Shown: positions 45,220 through 55,993, numbered from the stretch's first letter. The stretch: 64,000 nt of DNA from an uncultured Paracoccaceae bacterium (GCA_947500005.1 CANMQJ010000011.1:1-64000); one strand, 5' to 3'. The notes: generated by a model from the letters alone, not told the origin. Made by a program: numbers and translations.

Positions 45220-46758
45220 CTATCGGCGCCATAGGGCTGGTGTGAAGAGAGCGATGATCGCCAGCGTTTCCAATCGGCCGATCACCATTGCCGCGCACAT
45301 CACCAGTTTGGCCCATGGACCGAGATCGACCAGTCTGATTGCAAGGTCGCCGGCCACTTCGATCAGTGGCCCGGTGGTGGTCAGCGTTGCGATGGACAGG
45401 ATCAGCGCCTGCTCGAACCCTGCGCCAAGCGCCGCCAGAAGCAGGCTGATCCCCGCGAAGGAGAGCGCGAAGAGCATGAAGAAGACCCAGGCGATAAATG
45501 CCCCGTCACGCTGGATGCGTCGATTGCCCGCCCCCTCGCCACTGACCGAGTTGGGATGGATCAACCGTTCCATCTCGCGCAACCCGTTCAGGTAGAGTGC
45601 GAAGACCCGCAGCAGCTTTACGCCCCCGGCCGTCGTGGCCACCCCGCCGCCAACCATGGCGAGCCCCAGCAGGATCAGACCAGGCGCGCCCAGCCCGGAC
45701 CATTGCTGCGCCTCGTCCCAGTCGGTGCTTTCGAACCCGGTCGTCGACAGAAAGGACATTACGGTAAACACACTGCCCCACAGCGCTCGCACCGCAGCGC
45801 CGAGATCGGCCGAGGCATCGACGTCATACGCGGCCAGCCAGTGGCGCAGGAACAGCAGGACCGGCACGCCAAGCACGATCATCAACCCGATGCGGAATTC
45901 GGGATCCTTGTCCAACCGGGCATAGCCTCGGTTCACCGTGTCCGAGGAGAACGTAAGCCGCGACAAGGCGAAGAACATGAACAGGAACAGGATGGCCTCG
46001 CCCGTGATACCCGCGGTCGATCCGCCCATGCCGCCGACCGGCGAAATGCCCGAGGTCGCCATTACCGACATGGCGTGGCAGATAGCGGTCAGCCCCTTTT
46101 CGCCCGCAATCAGAAGCAGCACGCAGATGACACCGGTCAGCATGGCATAGATGGGCGACAAGGTGCGCGCCACCCGTAACAACCGTCCGCGCGGGTCGAC
46201 CTTTTCGCTTTGGGTCATCGCAAATACTGTCCGGCCCGGCTCTCCCCGTGTGGTGACTTCGAAGCCGCCCAGCGACAGCGGCGCCAGGATGGCCGAGGCC
46301 GCGATCCACATCATCAGCCCCCCCATCCAGCCCACCAGAGCGCGCCAAAGGTGCAGCGGACCGCTCAGCCGCGAAGGATCGGCGAAGATATCCGCCCCAG
46401 TCGTGGTGATCGCGCTCACCATGTCGAAATAGGCGTTGAGATAGCTGGTCGTGCGCAGCGCCTCGAAGAGCGGCAGCGCCAGGAAAAGCGGCAGCACCGC
46501 GAATGCCGCCAGAAGCGCCGCGAGTTGCCCCAAGGCGCCCCAACGGGGCAGGCGTCCCGAATGCGACAGCGCCACAAGCGTCACGACAACAAGGCCCAGG
46601 ATGCCCGAGTAGAAAAACGCGCGCGAGGTGTCGTGGTCGTTGAGGTAGAGCGCATGCAGCGCCGGAACCCACATCGCCAGTGAGAAGACACCCCAGATCA
46701 GCAGGAAAAGCGGCATCCGGCGCAGAGGGCCGGTCGGGGGTGGCCTGCGCTGAGCCAT
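45220..46758 (-). CDS. trkH: Potassium uptake protein TrkH
   Basis: Membrane pore subunit of the Trk K+ transporter, 512 aa, with four pore-loop repeats recognisable at [36 protein letters not shown] and [14 protein letters not shown] 46758 overlaps the trkA stop by one base (TGATG). Works with the cytoplasmic TrkA gate encoded just upstream. Confidence 0.95.
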   Translation of the reverse strand: MAQRRPPPTGPLRRMPLFLLIWGVFSLAMWVPALHALYLNDHDTSRAFFYSGILGLVVVTLVALSHSGRLPRWGALGQLAALLAAFAVLPLFLALPLFEALRTTSYLNAYFDMVSAITTTGADIFADPSRLSGPLHLWRALVGWMGGLMMWIAASAILAPLSLGGFEVTTRGEPGRTVFAMTQSEKVDPRGRLLRVARTLSPIYAMLTGVICVLLLIAGEKGLTAICHAMSVMATSGISPVGGMGGSTAGITGEAILFLFMFFALSRLTFSSDTVNRGYARLDKDPEFRIGLMIVLGVPVLLFLRHWLAAYDVDASADLGAAVRALWGSVFTVMSFLSTTGFESTDWDEAQQWSGLGAPGLILLGLAMVGGGVATTAGGVKLLRVFALYLNGLREMERLIHPNSVSGEGAGNRRIQRDGAFIAWVFFMLFALSFAGISLLLAALGAGFEQALILSIATLTTTGPLIEVAGDLAIRLVDLGPWAKLVMCAAMVIGRLETLAIIALFTPALWRR

Positions 46759-48134
46759 CAGAAGAAGTCGATCGAAACCTGCAAGAGGCGTTCGACCTCG
46801 GGCACGTCATCGGCGATTGCAAAGATCGCCACCACGTCCCCCTCCTCGATTCGCAGCGCTCCTGTAGGGCGGATCACCTCACCCCCCTTGCGCACGGCAC
46901 CAACGAGGACCCCTTCGGGGAAATCGATGTCGCGCAGACGTTGCCCCGACATGGGCGAGGTCGACAGAACCTCGGCCTCGATCACCTCGGCCTCGGCGTC
47001 GCCAATGGAATAGACCTGCCGCACGCGGCCATGACGGATGTGGCGCAGAATCGAGCTCACCGTGGTTGCGCGGGGGTTGATATAGGCATCGATGCCGAGG
47101 GGCTCCATCATCGGCACCAGCGTGGGGTCGTTTATCAGCGCGATGGCCAGTGGGCAGCCTTCGGATTTCGCTCGCACGGCGGCCAGCAGGTTGGTCTTGT
47201 CGTCGTCGGTTACGGCCAGCATTGCATCGGCCCGCGAAATTCCCGCCTCGCCCAGGAGTGACGCGTCAAGCCCGTCGCCGTGCAGCACGATCGTCCGCTC
47301 CAGCGCCTCGGCCGCACGTTCGGCGCTGCGCCTGTCGCGCTCGATGATCTTGCAACGCACACGACCTTCGCGTTCCTCCAGGGAACGCGCTACGGCGAGG
47401 CCGACATTGCCACCGCCCACGATCACCACGCGCTCCTGTTTCTTCTGGACCTTGCCAAAGACCTCCATCGTGCGATCCACGTCCTCGACATGGGAGAAGA
47501 CATAACATTGGTCTCCCACGAAAAGCTGATCGCCCGGTTCGGGCGCGAACAGAGTGCCCTCGCGCCGGACGCCCACCACAATGGACCGCAAGGTCGAAAA
47601 CAAGTCGGTGAGCTGGCGCAGCGGCGTGTTCACGATCGGACAGTCCTCGTCCACCGACACGCCAAGCAGTTGCGCGCTGCCCTCCATGAACAGCTCGGTG
47701 TCGAAAGCCGCTGGCGCCGACAGACGCCGCATGGCGGCCTCGGCAACCTCGCGCTCGGGGCTGATCACCACGTCGATGGGCAGATGATCACGACGGTAGA
47801 GATCCGAGTAGATCGCCGTCAGATAGGACCGCGAGCGCAGCCTTGCGATCTTGCGCTGCACCGAGAAGACCGAATGGGCCACCTGGCAGGTAACCATGTT
47901 CACTTCGTCGGAATGGGTGGCCGCGATTACCATGTCCGCATCCCGCGCCCCTGCCCTGTCCAGAACGTCGGGATAGCTGGCAAAGCCAGCGATTCCCTGC
48001 ACATCCAGCGTCTCGGTCGCGCGGCGCACCAGGTCGGGATTGCTGTCCACCACCGTGACGTCGTTCAGCTCGCTCGACAGGTGGCGCGCGATCTGCCAGC
48101 CAACCTGACCAGCGCCGCAAATGATCACCTTCAT
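46758..48134 (-). CDS. trkA: Trk system K+ uptake regulator TrkA
   Basis: Cytoplasmic gating ring subunit, 458 aa, with two tandem RCK (TrkA-N plus TrkA-C) units: first Rossmann ICGAGQVGWQIARHLS at the N-terminus, second VIVGGGNVGLAVARSLEE at about 233-250. Binds NAD(H)/ATP to control TrkH. First gene of trkA-trkH-hfq-hflX on this strand. Confidence 0.96.
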   Translation of the reverse strand: MKVIICGAGQVGWQIARHLSSELNDVTVVDSNPDLVRRATETLDVQGIAGFASYPDVLDRAGARDADMVIAATHSDEVNMVTCQVAHSVFSVQRKIARLRSRSYLTAIYSDLYRRDHLPIDVVISPEREVAEAAMRRLSAPAAFDTELFMEGSAQLLGVSVDEDCPIVNTPLRQLTDLFSTLRSIVVGVRREGTLFAPEPGDQLFVGDQCYVFSHVEDVDRTMEVFGKVQKKQERVVIVGGGNVGLAVARSLEEREGRVRCKIIERDRRSAERAAEALERTIVLHGDGLDASLLGEAGISRADAMLAVTDDDKTNLLAAVRAKSEGCPLAIALINDPTLVPMMEPLGIDAYINPRATTVSSILRHIRHGRVRQVYSIGDAEAEVIEAEVLSTSPMSGQRLRDIDFPEGVLVGAVRKGGEVIRPTGALRIEEGDVVAIFAIADDVPEVERLLQVSIDFF

Positions 48135-48234
48135 GCCTCGGGCCCTTTGGGAAGCTCAGGGATTTTGAATGACAGATGCCCCGCAAGGGGTCAATTCAAT
48201 TGTCAGACGCCCGGCGCTGCGTCAGAATAAGGGT

Positions 48235-48714
48235 ATGAAAGCAAGACTCTTCCCCCTTCTCGCGCTGGTCACCCTCGGTGCCTGCGCCCCCATGTCCATC
48301 TATTATCGCGAAGGGGTTTCGGTCAGTCGGTTGCAGACCGAAACCACCGACTGCCAGGTACGCGCCCTAAAGGACGCGCCCGTGGCCAATCAGGTCCGGC
48401 AGGGCCCGCCGATCTACTACCCGGGCCGCACGGTGTGCAATTCCGCCGGGCAGTGCTGGCAGCAGCCAGGCTGGTGGGTGCCCGGCAATGTCTACACCGT
48501 CGATGCGAACCAGGATCTGCGCAACCGGGTCGAGGCACAATGCATGGCGAAAAAGGGCTATGCACCGGTCAGCCTGCCGCAATGCTCACAGGCGGTACGC
48601 GATCAGGTGGTTCTTGACCGCAACGCGAAACTGCCGCCATTGGCCCAAAGCTCGTGCTTCGTGCGGTTTCAGGATGGTTCCTTCCAGGTGGTCACCCCGC
48701 AGCGCGCGGGCTGA
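48235..48714 (+). CDS. Cys-rich lipoprotein, unknown function
   Basis: 159 aa, start at ATG 48235 (MKARLFPLLALVTLGACAPM) with a clear lipobox LGAC; an upstream frame to 48169 lacks a signal sequence and is excluded. The mature part has several cysteines (TTDCQVRAL, CNSAGQCWQQPGWW, AQCMAKKGY, LPQCSQ, SSCFVRF) that may form disulfides. It is on the opposite strand between ntrX and trkA. No function recognised. Confidence 0.78.
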   Translation: MKARLFPLLALVTLGACAPMSIYYREGVSVSRLQTETTDCQVRALKDAPVANQVRQGPPIYYPGRTVCNSAGQCWQQPGWWVPGNVYTVDANQDLRNRVEAQCMAKKGYAPVSLPQCSQAVRDQVVLDRNAKLPPLAQSSCFVRFQDGSFQVVTPQRAG

Positions 48715-48734
48715 CCCCGTTGCGATGAGCCCAC

Positions 48735-50147
48735 CTATTCGGCGGCCTCGGCAGGATCGTCGACATGGGCCACGCGTCCGCCCGACTTGTTCGACGTCAC
48801 GACGCCCAGCGATTTCAACTTGCGGTGCAGCGCGCTGCGCTCCATTCCCACGAAACTGGCGGTCCGGCTGATATTGCCGCCGAACCGGTTGATCTGCGTC
48901 AGCAGGTACTCGCGTTCGAAGGCCTCGCGCGCCTCGCGCAGCGGCAGCGTGGCGAGCGCCCCCGAAAGGACAACGCGCCCCTCGTCGTCGCTGCCCGGTC
49001 CTTCGCTTGGCAGTTCGCGCGCCTCGATGGGACCATTGCCTTCACCCAGGATCAGCACTCTTTCGATCAGGTTCTTCAGCTGGCGCACGTTGCCCGGCCA
49101 GATCATCGTCTGCATCAGGGCGATGGCGTCTTCTGAAAGCGTGCGCAGTGGCAAGCCCTGACCCTTGTTGAACCCTTCGATGAAATGCTCGGCCAGAACC
49201 GGGATATCCTCGCGCCGCTCCTCCAGGCTCGGCACCGCGATCGGCACCACGTTCAACCGATGAAACAGTTCCTGGCGAAAGCGCTCGGCCCGGATCTCGG
49301 CGTCGAGATCCTTGTTGGTCGAGGAAATCACGCGCAGATCGACCCGCACCTTGTCGGTGCCGCCCACGCGCTGAAACTGCTGGTCGACCAGCACCCGCAG
49401 GATCTTGGACTGTGTCCCCAGCGGCATGTCGGCAACCTCGTCGAAATAGATCACGCCTCCATGCGCCTCTTCCAGCAGTCCTGGCTCGACCCCGCGTTCC
49501 TTGCTCTCGCGGCCGAACAGAACCTCTTCCATACGTTCGGGTTCGACATTGGCGCAGTTCACGGTGACGAAAGGTGCGTTGGCCCGTGCGGAATGTGCAT
49601 GAATGTAACGCGCGGCGATTTCCTTGCCCGATCCCGCCGGTCCACGCAGCATCACCCGCCCGTTCGACCTGGTCACCTTGTCCAACTGTCCCAGCATCGC
49701 ACGGAACGCCGCCGACTGCCCGATCATGTCCGCGCTGGTCACCTCGCGCCGCTTAAGCGCGCTGTTCTCGCGGCGCAGGCGGCTTGCCTCCATCGCACGC
49801 CGGATCACCACCATCAGCTGGTCGATGTTGAACGGCTTCTCGATGAAGTCATAGGCGCCCTGCTTGATCGCCGCGACGGCGATCTCGATATTGCCGTGGC
49901 CGGAAATGATGACCACGGGGATATCGGGATTGTCGCGCTTGACGGTCTTGAGGATGTCGATCCCGTCCATTCGGCTGTCCTTGAGCCAGATATCGAGGAT
50001 CAGGAGGCCCGGCGGCTCGGCGTTGATTGCAGCCATGCAATCGTCTGAATTGCCCGCCAGCCGGGTTGTATATCCCTCGTCCTCGAGAATGTCCGAAACC
50101 AGTTCCCGGATGTCCCTTTCGTCGTCCACGATGAGGATGTCGCTCAT
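48735..50147 (-). CDS. ntrX: Nitrogen regulation response regulator NtrX (lacks GAFTGA)
   Basis: 470 aa from ATG 50147; in-frame TTG 50153 is less likely. Receiver domain with Asp52 (LLILDIWL), AAA+ domain with Walker A GPAGSGKE (169-176) and Walker B GGVIYFDEVAD, and a Fis-type DNA-binding helix-turn-helix near the end. The stretch where bEBPs carry GAFTGA reads FGRESKERGVEPGLLEEAHG, so the sigma54 loop is missing, as reported for some alphaproteobacterial NtrX. Response partner of NtrY, whose stop is 2 bases upstream. Confidence 0.94.
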   Translation of the reverse strand: MSDILIVDDERDIRELVSDILEDEGYTTRLAGNSDDCMAAINAEPPGLLILDIWLKDSRMDGIDILKTVKRDNPDIPVVIISGHGNIEIAVAAIKQGAYDFIEKPFNIDQLMVVIRRAMEASRLRRENSALKRREVTSADMIGQSAAFRAMLGQLDKVTRSNGRVMLRGPAGSGKEIAARYIHAHSARANAPFVTVNCANVEPERMEEVLFGRESKERGVEPGLLEEAHGGVIYFDEVADMPLGTQSKILRVLVDQQFQRVGGTDKVRVDLRVISSTNKDLDAEIRAERFRQELFHRLNVVPIAVPSLEERREDIPVLAEHFIEGFNKGQGLPLRTLSEDAIALMQTMIWPGNVRQLKNLIERVLILGEGNGPIEARELPSEGPGSDDEGRVVLSGALATLPLREAREAFEREYLLTQINRFGGNISRTASFVGMERSALHRKLKSLGVVTSNKSGGRVAHVDDPAEAAE

Positions 50148-50149
50148 AA

Positions 50150-52441
50150 TCAACCTGCTTTCAATTTTTTCCTGGTTACCTGTCTCGATGGCGCAACGGC
50201 CACGGGGGCGCCCCCCGCGGGAAGTCGGATCACGGCCATCGCGCCAAAATGGTCCTGTCCGTCGAAGACCGGCGCATCCTCCAGGGTGAGGGTGCCGCCA
50301 TGTTCCTCGATGATCTTCTTGACGATGGGCAGGCCAAGACCCGTCCCCTCGTCACGCGTCGTCACGTAGGGTTCGAACAGCCGCGCCCGGTCCTCGGGCA
50401 GACCAATGCCATTGTCGGCTATGGTCAGCGTCAGATGATCGCCGTCATTCACCAACCGGACCCGGATCTCGGGCAACAGCCCCTCGGGCGCCCCCTTGCG
50501 GCGAAGCGACTCGATTGCCTCGCCCGCGTTCTTGATCAGGTTGGTCAGCGCCTGATGCAGCATCGTTGCATCGACATTGGCCAGAACCGGCCCATCGGGG
50601 ACGTCGTCCCGTATCGTGACCCCCGGCTGACCCGCGCGCTGCAATTCCACCGCCTCGTGCACCAGGCCCGCCAGATCCTCTTCCGCCTTTTCGGGCTCGG
50701 GCATGCGTGCAAATTTCGAGAATTCATCCACGATCCGCCGCAGATCATTGGTCTGGCGCACGATCACCCCGGTCATCGCATCCAGCTTTTCGGCATCCGC
50801 CTCGTCCAGCTGGCGCGAGAATTTTCGCTTGATGCGCTCGGCACTCAGCTGGATCGGCGTCAGCGGGTTCTTGATTTCATGCGCGATACGCCGCGCCACG
50901 TCGCCCCAGGCTGCCATGCGCTGCGCGCTGACCAGATCGGTGACATCGTCGAAGGCAATAACATAGCCCTCCAGCGTTCCGTCGGCACCCCGTCGGGTCG
51001 ACATCCGCACCAGAAGATTTTCCATCCGTCCCTTCCGGCTGACCTTGACTTCGCCCTGAACCGTCTCGGTCCCTCCGGCGCGAAGATGTTCGAACAAGGG
51101 AAGGAATTCAGGTACGGCCATGCCGAGTACAAGGCTCTGTTCTTCGCCGGTCCAGTCCAGCAGGCGCTCCGCCGAACGGTTTACGAAGGTCACCCGCCCC
51201 CCTCCGTCCAGGCCGACCACCCCCGATGTGACCGAGCTCAGCACGGAATCGAACAGCCGCCTGCGGCTTTCGATCTGGCGGGTGTTCTCCAGCAACGCGT
51301 CGCGCTGGCCTTTCAACTGCCGCGTCATCTGGTTGAAATAGCGGCCCAGCATGGCGATCTCGTCATCGCCCTTATCCTCGACCACCTGCACGCCCAGATC
51401 CCCTGCGCCCACGCGCTGCGCCGCCGTGGTCAGGCGACCCACGGGGCGTGACAACCGTTCCGCGAACCAAAGACCCAGCCAGACAGCTGCAAGAATGAGG
51501 ATAAGCGCGAAGCCGAGATAAAGCAGTCCGAACTCGAAGAGCACCCGGCCGCGCTCGCTCTCAAGCTGCTGGTAGAGACGTACCGTTTCCTTTGTGTCAT
51601 CGAGCAGATTGAGGATCTCACCATCCACGTCCCGGCTGACATAAAGATAACGGTCGAGATAGGATTGTAGCGGAACGATGGCTCGGAACTCGTTATTGTC
51701 CCAATCCTGCACGATCAGGATGCGCTCTTCCTCGGCATGCGCGATCTGTTCCGGTGTCGGCTGCTCGAAGTTGAAAAGGTAGGACCTGTCTCCCCGTGCA
51801 CGGATGTCACCCGAACCGTCGATGACATAGGCCTCTCGCAACCCGCGCTGGATCTGCGACTGACCCTGCGCCAGCACATCGCGCAGCTCGGCGTCCGAGA
51901 TGTAGAAATTGATCGACCGCGCCTGGTCCAGGTAGCGTCCCAACGCCAACGCGTCCTGTCGAAGGTCGCGGCGATGTTCCAGCTCATAGGCCTCTGCAGC
52001 CGCCAGCGAAGAACCGACCACCTGCCGCACGCGATCCGAAAACCACCCCTCGAGCCCGATATTGATCGTCAGGCCGGCAAAGATCGCCACCGTGACCGCC
52101 GGACCGAGCGCAAGGAAGGTGAAGGCACCGATCAACCGCAGGTGCAGGCGGGATCCTGCCGATTTCGCCCGCCGCGCTGCAACAAGGCGTCCGACCTGGC
52201 CCAGCACCAGCGCCGCAAGGACGAGGATATAGACCAGGTCGGCCAGCAGGATGAGTCGCAGCGTGGTGGCCGAGGCACCCAGATCGAAGGGACCGAAGAC
52301 GAGGTAAGTCGCCAGCGTCAGGATCGGACCAAGAAGAACGAGGCCCAAGGTCCCGACATTGCGGGCCTTTCGGCTCCTGCGCCACTGGCTCAGGGTTGGG
52401 ATCGGCCCCTTCTGTGACCGGCTTGCCACTGCTGCCCTCAT
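50150..52441 (-). CDS. ntrY: Nitrogen regulation sensor histidine kinase NtrY
   Basis: 763-aa membrane kinase. Two or three N-terminal helices (about 30-120), a periplasmic sensor region, a fourth helix (about 300-325), HAMP, PAS (about 390-490), HisKA with [24 protein letters not shown], and HATPase with NLIKNAGEAIE, DNGIGLPEDRA and GTGLGLPIV. Known to sense nitrogen, redox or oxygen cues in relatives; the signal here is not inferable. Confidence 0.95.
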   Translation of the reverse strand: MRAAVASRSQKGPIPTLSQWRRSRKARNVGTLGLVLLGPILTLATYLVFGPFDLGASATTLRLILLADLVYILVLAALVLGQVGRLVAARRAKSAGSRLHLRLIGAFTFLALGPAVTVAIFAGLTINIGLEGWFSDRVRQVVGSSLAAAEAYELEHRRDLRQDALALGRYLDQARSINFYISDAELRDVLAQGQSQIQRGLREAYVIDGSGDIRARGDRSYLFNFEQPTPEQIAHAEEERILIVQDWDNNEFRAIVPLQSYLDRYLYVSRDVDGEILNLLDDTKETVRLYQQLESERGRVLFEFGLLYLGFALILILAAVWLGLWFAERLSRPVGRLTTAAQRVGAGDLGVQVVEDKGDDEIAMLGRYFNQMTRQLKGQRDALLENTRQIESRRRLFDSVLSSVTSGVVGLDGGGRVTFVNRSAERLLDWTGEEQSLVLGMAVPEFLPLFEHLRAGGTETVQGEVKVSRKGRMENLLVRMSTRRGADGTLEGYVIAFDDVTDLVSAQRMAAWGDVARRIAHEIKNPLTPIQLSAERIKRKFSRQLDEADAEKLDAMTGVIVRQTNDLRRIVDEFSKFARMPEPEKAEEDLAGLVHEAVELQRAGQPGVTIRDDVPDGPVLANVDATMLHQALTNLIKNAGEAIESLRRKGAPEGLLPEIRVRLVNDGDHLTLTIADNGIGLPEDRARLFEPYVTTRDEGTGLGLPIVKKIIEEHGGTLTLEDAPVFDGQDHFGAMAVIRLPAGGAPVAVAPSRQVTRKKLKAG

Positions 52442-52527
52442 ACTGATGTGCCGCTTTCGCGGCTTACCGCCATATTTCGTGGTCGTTGTGGGGTTGTCCC
52501 CTTGGTGCCACGGTTTGTGTGGCGATA

Positions 52528-53898
52528 TTACATCAGTTTGCGCCGCCGTGTCACCTGAATATCGAGGTCGGTGATCTTTTTTCTCAACGTATTCCGATTT
52601 ATGCCAAGCAAATCAGCACATTTCGCCTGATTTCCACCCGTCGCATCCAGCGCGATCTCGATCAACGGGGCCTCGACCTCGCGCAGGATACGCTGGTACA
52701 GGCCCGGCGGCGGCAACATGTTGCCGTGCAGGTCGAAATAACGCCGCAGGTGCCGCGCGACCGAGGCCGAAAGCTTCTCGGTGTCTCCCTTGCCCAGAAC
52801 GGGCTCCATTTCCGGCTGACTCCCGAGAACAAGTTCCACCTCGGCCCGCGTGATCTCGTCGGACCGACTGGTCAGACTCAATCGGCGCACCGCATGCTCC
52901 AACTGGCGCACGTTGCCCGGCCAGGAATAGACACGAAACAGTTCTTCTGCCGATTTCGACAGCCACCTCTTGGGCGCGCCCTCGCGCTCGGCCTTGGCCA
53001 GGAAATGCGCGGTCAGCAAAGGGATGTCGTCCACCCTCTCGCGCAGGCTGGGCACGTGGATCGGCGCGCCGCACAGCCGGTAATAGAGATCCTGCCGCAC
53101 GCGGCCCTTCTCCATCGCCATGGCCAGATCGCCTTGGCTGGTCGCCATGAAACGCGGGACGTGATCGCCGGGCGCATCCATCATGCGCACGATCCGCGCC
53201 TGGATCTCGTCCTCGATATCGCCGATCTCGTCGATCAGCAGCGTACCGCCCTTGACGCGCGCGAGCACCCGCGCGGGTCCCTCCAGTTCCTGCAGATCGG
53301 CCGAGGTAACGGTGACGAAGGGCAGTGTGCGCCGGTCCGAGAAATCGTGTAGTGCCCGCGCTATCAGGGACTTGCCCGTGCCGCTTTCGCCCGAGATCAT
53401 CACCGGCAGGTCAGTGTTCATCACCTTTGCCACAAGCCGATACAAGGCCTGCATCGCCGGAGTCCGGCCGACCAGCGGCAGATCTTCGGGTCGGTCGTCA
53501 TCGACGTCGCGGCGCGGTTCGGAGGGGGTGCGCCGCTTCTGCTCCAACGCCTTCGCCGTTCGTTTCATGAGATCCGGCAGATCGAATGGCTTGGGCAGAT
53601 AATCGTAAGCCTCGGCCTCAGCCGCCTGGATCGCCGTCATGATGGTGTTTTGCGCCGAAATCACGATCACCGGCAGACCGGGGCGATCCTGCGCGATTTT
53701 GGGCAGCATCTCCAGACCATTGCCATCGGGCATGACCACATCCGAAATCACGACATCGCCCTTGCCCTCGCCGACCCAGCGCATCAGCGTCGTCAGCGAC
53801 GAGGTCGCGTGCACCTTGCAGCCTGCCCGGGTCAGCGCCTGGGTCAGTACGGTGCGGATCGTGCGGTCGTCATCGGCGACCAGAACGGTTCCGTCCAT
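52528..53898 (-). CDS. ntrC: Nitrogen regulation response regulator NtrC (lacks GAFTGA)
   Basis: 456 aa, start at ATG 53898 ([17 protein letters not shown]), overlapping the ntrB stop by one base. Receiver Asp53 (VISDVVMP), Walker A GESGTGKS (170-177), Walker [12 protein letters not shown], Fis domain ([22 protein letters not shown]). The GAFTGA loop region is deleted ([21 protein letters not shown]), matching Rhodobacter capsulatus NtrC, which activates with sigma70 polymerase. Control of nitrogen-limitation genes is inferred from the family. Confidence 0.95.
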   Translation of the reverse strand: MDGTVLVADDDRTIRTVLTQALTRAGCKVHATSSLTTLMRWVGEGKGDVVISDVVMPDGNGLEMLPKIAQDRPGLPVIVISAQNTIMTAIQAAEAEAYDYLPKPFDLPDLMKRTAKALEQKRRTPSEPRRDVDDDRPEDLPLVGRTPAMQALYRLVAKVMNTDLPVMISGESGTGKSLIARALHDFSDRRTLPFVTVTSADLQELEGPARVLARVKGGTLLIDEIGDIEDEIQARIVRMMDAPGDHVPRFMATSQGDLAMAMEKGRVRQDLYYRLCGAPIHVPSLRERVDDIPLLTAHFLAKAEREGAPKRWLSKSAEELFRVYSWPGNVRQLEHAVRRLSLTSRSDEITRAEVELVLGSQPEMEPVLGKGDTEKLSASVARHLRRYFDLHGNMLPPPGLYQRILREVEAPLIEIALDATGGNQAKCADLLGINRNTLRKKITDLDIQVTRRRKLM

Positions 53899-54986
53899 CA
53901 CTTGCTCTCCTTGTGATCCATGTCGTAGCCCTTGGGCACCCGCGGCAGCGAAAGGCGGAACACCGTCCGTCCCGGCACCGAGGAGACGGAGATCCAACCG
54001 TCATGGTCCGAGACGATCTTGCTGACCAAAGCGAGGCCCAGCCCCGTTCCGTTCTCGCGTCCCGAGACGAAGGGATCGAAAATGTCCCCGATCATCTTCT
54101 CCGGTATGCCCGGGCCGTCATCGATGATCTCCACCTGCAAGGGCAGCGAATGACCCGACCCGTCGCTCCGCCGAAGCCGGAAGGAATGCTCGAAGAAGGT
54201 ATGTAGCCGGATGGTTCCACCTTTGGGGTCAGCGACTTCCGACGCGTTCTTGATGAGGTTCAGGACCACTTGCAACAGCTGGTCCGGGTCGCCAAAGGCC
54301 AGGGGCAGCGAGGGGTCGTAATCCTCGATGATGGTCATGTGCGCACCGAAGCCAAGCAGCGCCGAGCGGCGCGCTCGGTCAAGGACGTCGTGGATATTGA
54401 CCGGCTTGCGATCCGGGGGCGAAAGGTTGCCGAATTGCTCCACCTGTTCGAGCAGCTTCACGATCCGGCGGCTCTCGGCGACGATAAGGTCCGTCAATTC
54501 AAGATCTTCCGGTGCAAGGTTCATGCTCAACAGCTGCGCCGCCCCGGTGATGCCAGCCAGCGGGTTCTTGATCTCGTGGGCCAGCATCTCGGCCATGCCG
54601 ATGGCCGACTGCGCAGCGGACTTGACCGTGTGGCTCTGCGTCATGCGCCCGGCCAGTTCGCGTGGAGCGACGAGCATGATCATCGTCCCCGGGTGCCCGA
54701 TAAGCGGCGCGATCTGCAACGCGCATTGCAGCGGCGCCCGGCTGCCGGACCCCACGTCCACGTCGTTGACGAAAAGCGGCGTGCCGTTCACCCGCGCCCG
54801 CTCGAACGCCTCCTCGATGGGCGCGTTGGCGGCGATCTGGTCCCAGACAGGATGCCCGATCACCGATTTGCGCGAGGCGTTCAGGAACCCCTCTCCGGCC
54901 GAGTTCACATCGGCGATGCGGTCTCCGGCATCGATGATGAAAGCCGGGACCGGCAGCGAGGACCAGATGACATCGTCGAAACTCAT
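53898..54986 (-). CDS. ntrB: Nitrogen regulation histidine kinase NtrB
   Basis: Soluble PAS-containing kinase/phosphatase controlling NtrC, normally governed by PII; 362 aa. Start at ATG 54986 ([16 protein letters not shown]). PAS domain at the N-terminus, H box [19 protein letters not shown], then N box and [19 protein letters not shown]. It overlaps dusB by 4 bases (ATGA). Confidence 0.95.
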   Translation of the reverse strand: MSFDDVIWSSLPVPAFIIDAGDRIADVNSAGEGFLNASRKSVIGHPVWDQIAANAPIEEAFERARVNGTPLFVNDVDVGSGSRAPLQCALQIAPLIGHPGTMIMLVAPRELAGRMTQSHTVKSAAQSAIGMAEMLAHEIKNPLAGITGAAQLLSMNLAPEDLELTDLIVAESRRIVKLLEQVEQFGNLSPPDRKPVNIHDVLDRARRSALLGFGAHMTIIEDYDPSLPLAFGDPDQLLQVVLNLIKNASEVADPKGGTIRLHTFFEHSFRLRRSDGSGHSLPLQVEIIDDGPGIPEKMIGDIFDPFVSGRENGTGLGLALVSKIVSDHDGWISVSSVPGRTVFRLSLPRVPKGYDMDHKESK

Positions 54987-55993
54987 GCCGCATCCTCCGC
55001 CGGGGGTGTCAATGCATCCCTCAGCAGGAGCAGCACCTCTTTCGGCGCGCGCGATGTCAGCACAGCCCGCCTGAGCCGGGCGCCGGTTCCAACCGCATCC
55101 ATGTACCATCCCAGATGCTTGCGTGCGACGCGCAGGCCCAGATCACGGCCATAGAACGCAAGCATCGACTCGTAATGCTCCTGCACCATTCGCACCAGGT
55201 CCTCTCCCCGCGGGATCACTGGCGCAGGCGTGCCGTACAGTGCATGTGAGATTTCGGCCAGCAGCCAGGGTCGCCCCTGCGCACCCCGCCCCACCATCAC
55301 CCCGTCCGCGCCCGATTGGTCCAACGCCTCCCGCGCGGTCTCGGGTCCTGTGATGTCGCCATTGGCGACCACCGGCACGCCGACCGCTTCCTTAACCCGC
55401 GCAATGGCACGCCAATCGGCCCGCCCCTTGTAGAACTGGCAGCGCGTCCGCCCGTGGATCGTTACCATCTGCACGCCCGTCCCCTCTGCCCTCCGCGCGA
55501 CCTCGGGCGCATTGAGAAGATCGTCATCCCAGCCCAGCCGGGTCTTGAGGGTCACCGGAACGTCCACGGCCTCGACCACCGCCTCTATCAGGCGCAGCGC
55601 ATGATCCGGCGTCTTGAGAAGGGCCGAGCCGGAATAACCATTCGTCACTTTCTTGGCGGGACACCCCATGTTGATGTCGATGATCCGCGCACCGCGATCC
55701 GCGACCTGGCGTGCGGCCTCGGCCATCCAATGCGCCTCGCGCCCGGCAAGCTGCACGGCGGTGTTTTCCACCTCCGCGCTCAACTCGGCCCGTTCCCGCA
55801 CGCCGGGCTTGGCCTGGACCATTTCCTGGGACGCGACCATCTCGCTCACGACAAGCCCCGCGCCGAAGCGCGCGACCAGGTCCCGATAGGGGCGATCGGT
55901 GATTCCGGCCATCGGGGCCAGCACCACCGGCGGGGTCAACGAAATATCGGCAAGACGTAAGGTCAAGTTGCCCAATCCTTGTGCAGCTTCCAT
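54983..55993 (-). CDS. dusB: tRNA-dihydrouridine synthase DusB (NifR3)
   Basis: FMN enzyme reducing specific uridines in tRNA, 336 aa from ATG 55993; a TTG at 55966 with AAGGA 9 bases upstream is a competing start. Motifs: APMAGITDRPYRDL, catalytic Cys in DINMGCPAKKVTNGYSGSALL, TIHGRTRCQFYKG and VVANGDI. First gene of the nifR3-ntrBC-ntrYX cluster classic in alphaproteobacteria. Confidence 0.94.
   Translation of the reverse strand: MEAAQGLGNLTLRLADISLTPPVVLAPMAGITDRPYRDLVARFGAGLVVSEMVASQEMVQAKPGVRERAELSAEVENTAVQLAGREAHWMAEAARQVADRGARIIDINMGCPAKKVTNGYSGSALLKTPDHALRLIEAVVEAVDVPVTLKTRLGWDDDLLNAPEVARRAEGTGVQMVTIHGRTRCQFYKGRADWRAIARVKEAVGVPVVANGDITGPETAREALDQSGADGVMVGRGAQGRPWLLAEISHALYGTPAPVIPRGEDLVRMVQEHYESMLAFYGRDLGLRVARKHLGWYMDAVGTGARLRRAVLTSRAPKEVLLLLRDALTPPAEDAA

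Noticed and set aside
54987..55109. N-terminal extension of ntrB
   Set aside because: It lies inside dusB and carries no conserved residues; ATG 54986 with the ATGA overlap is the natural start.
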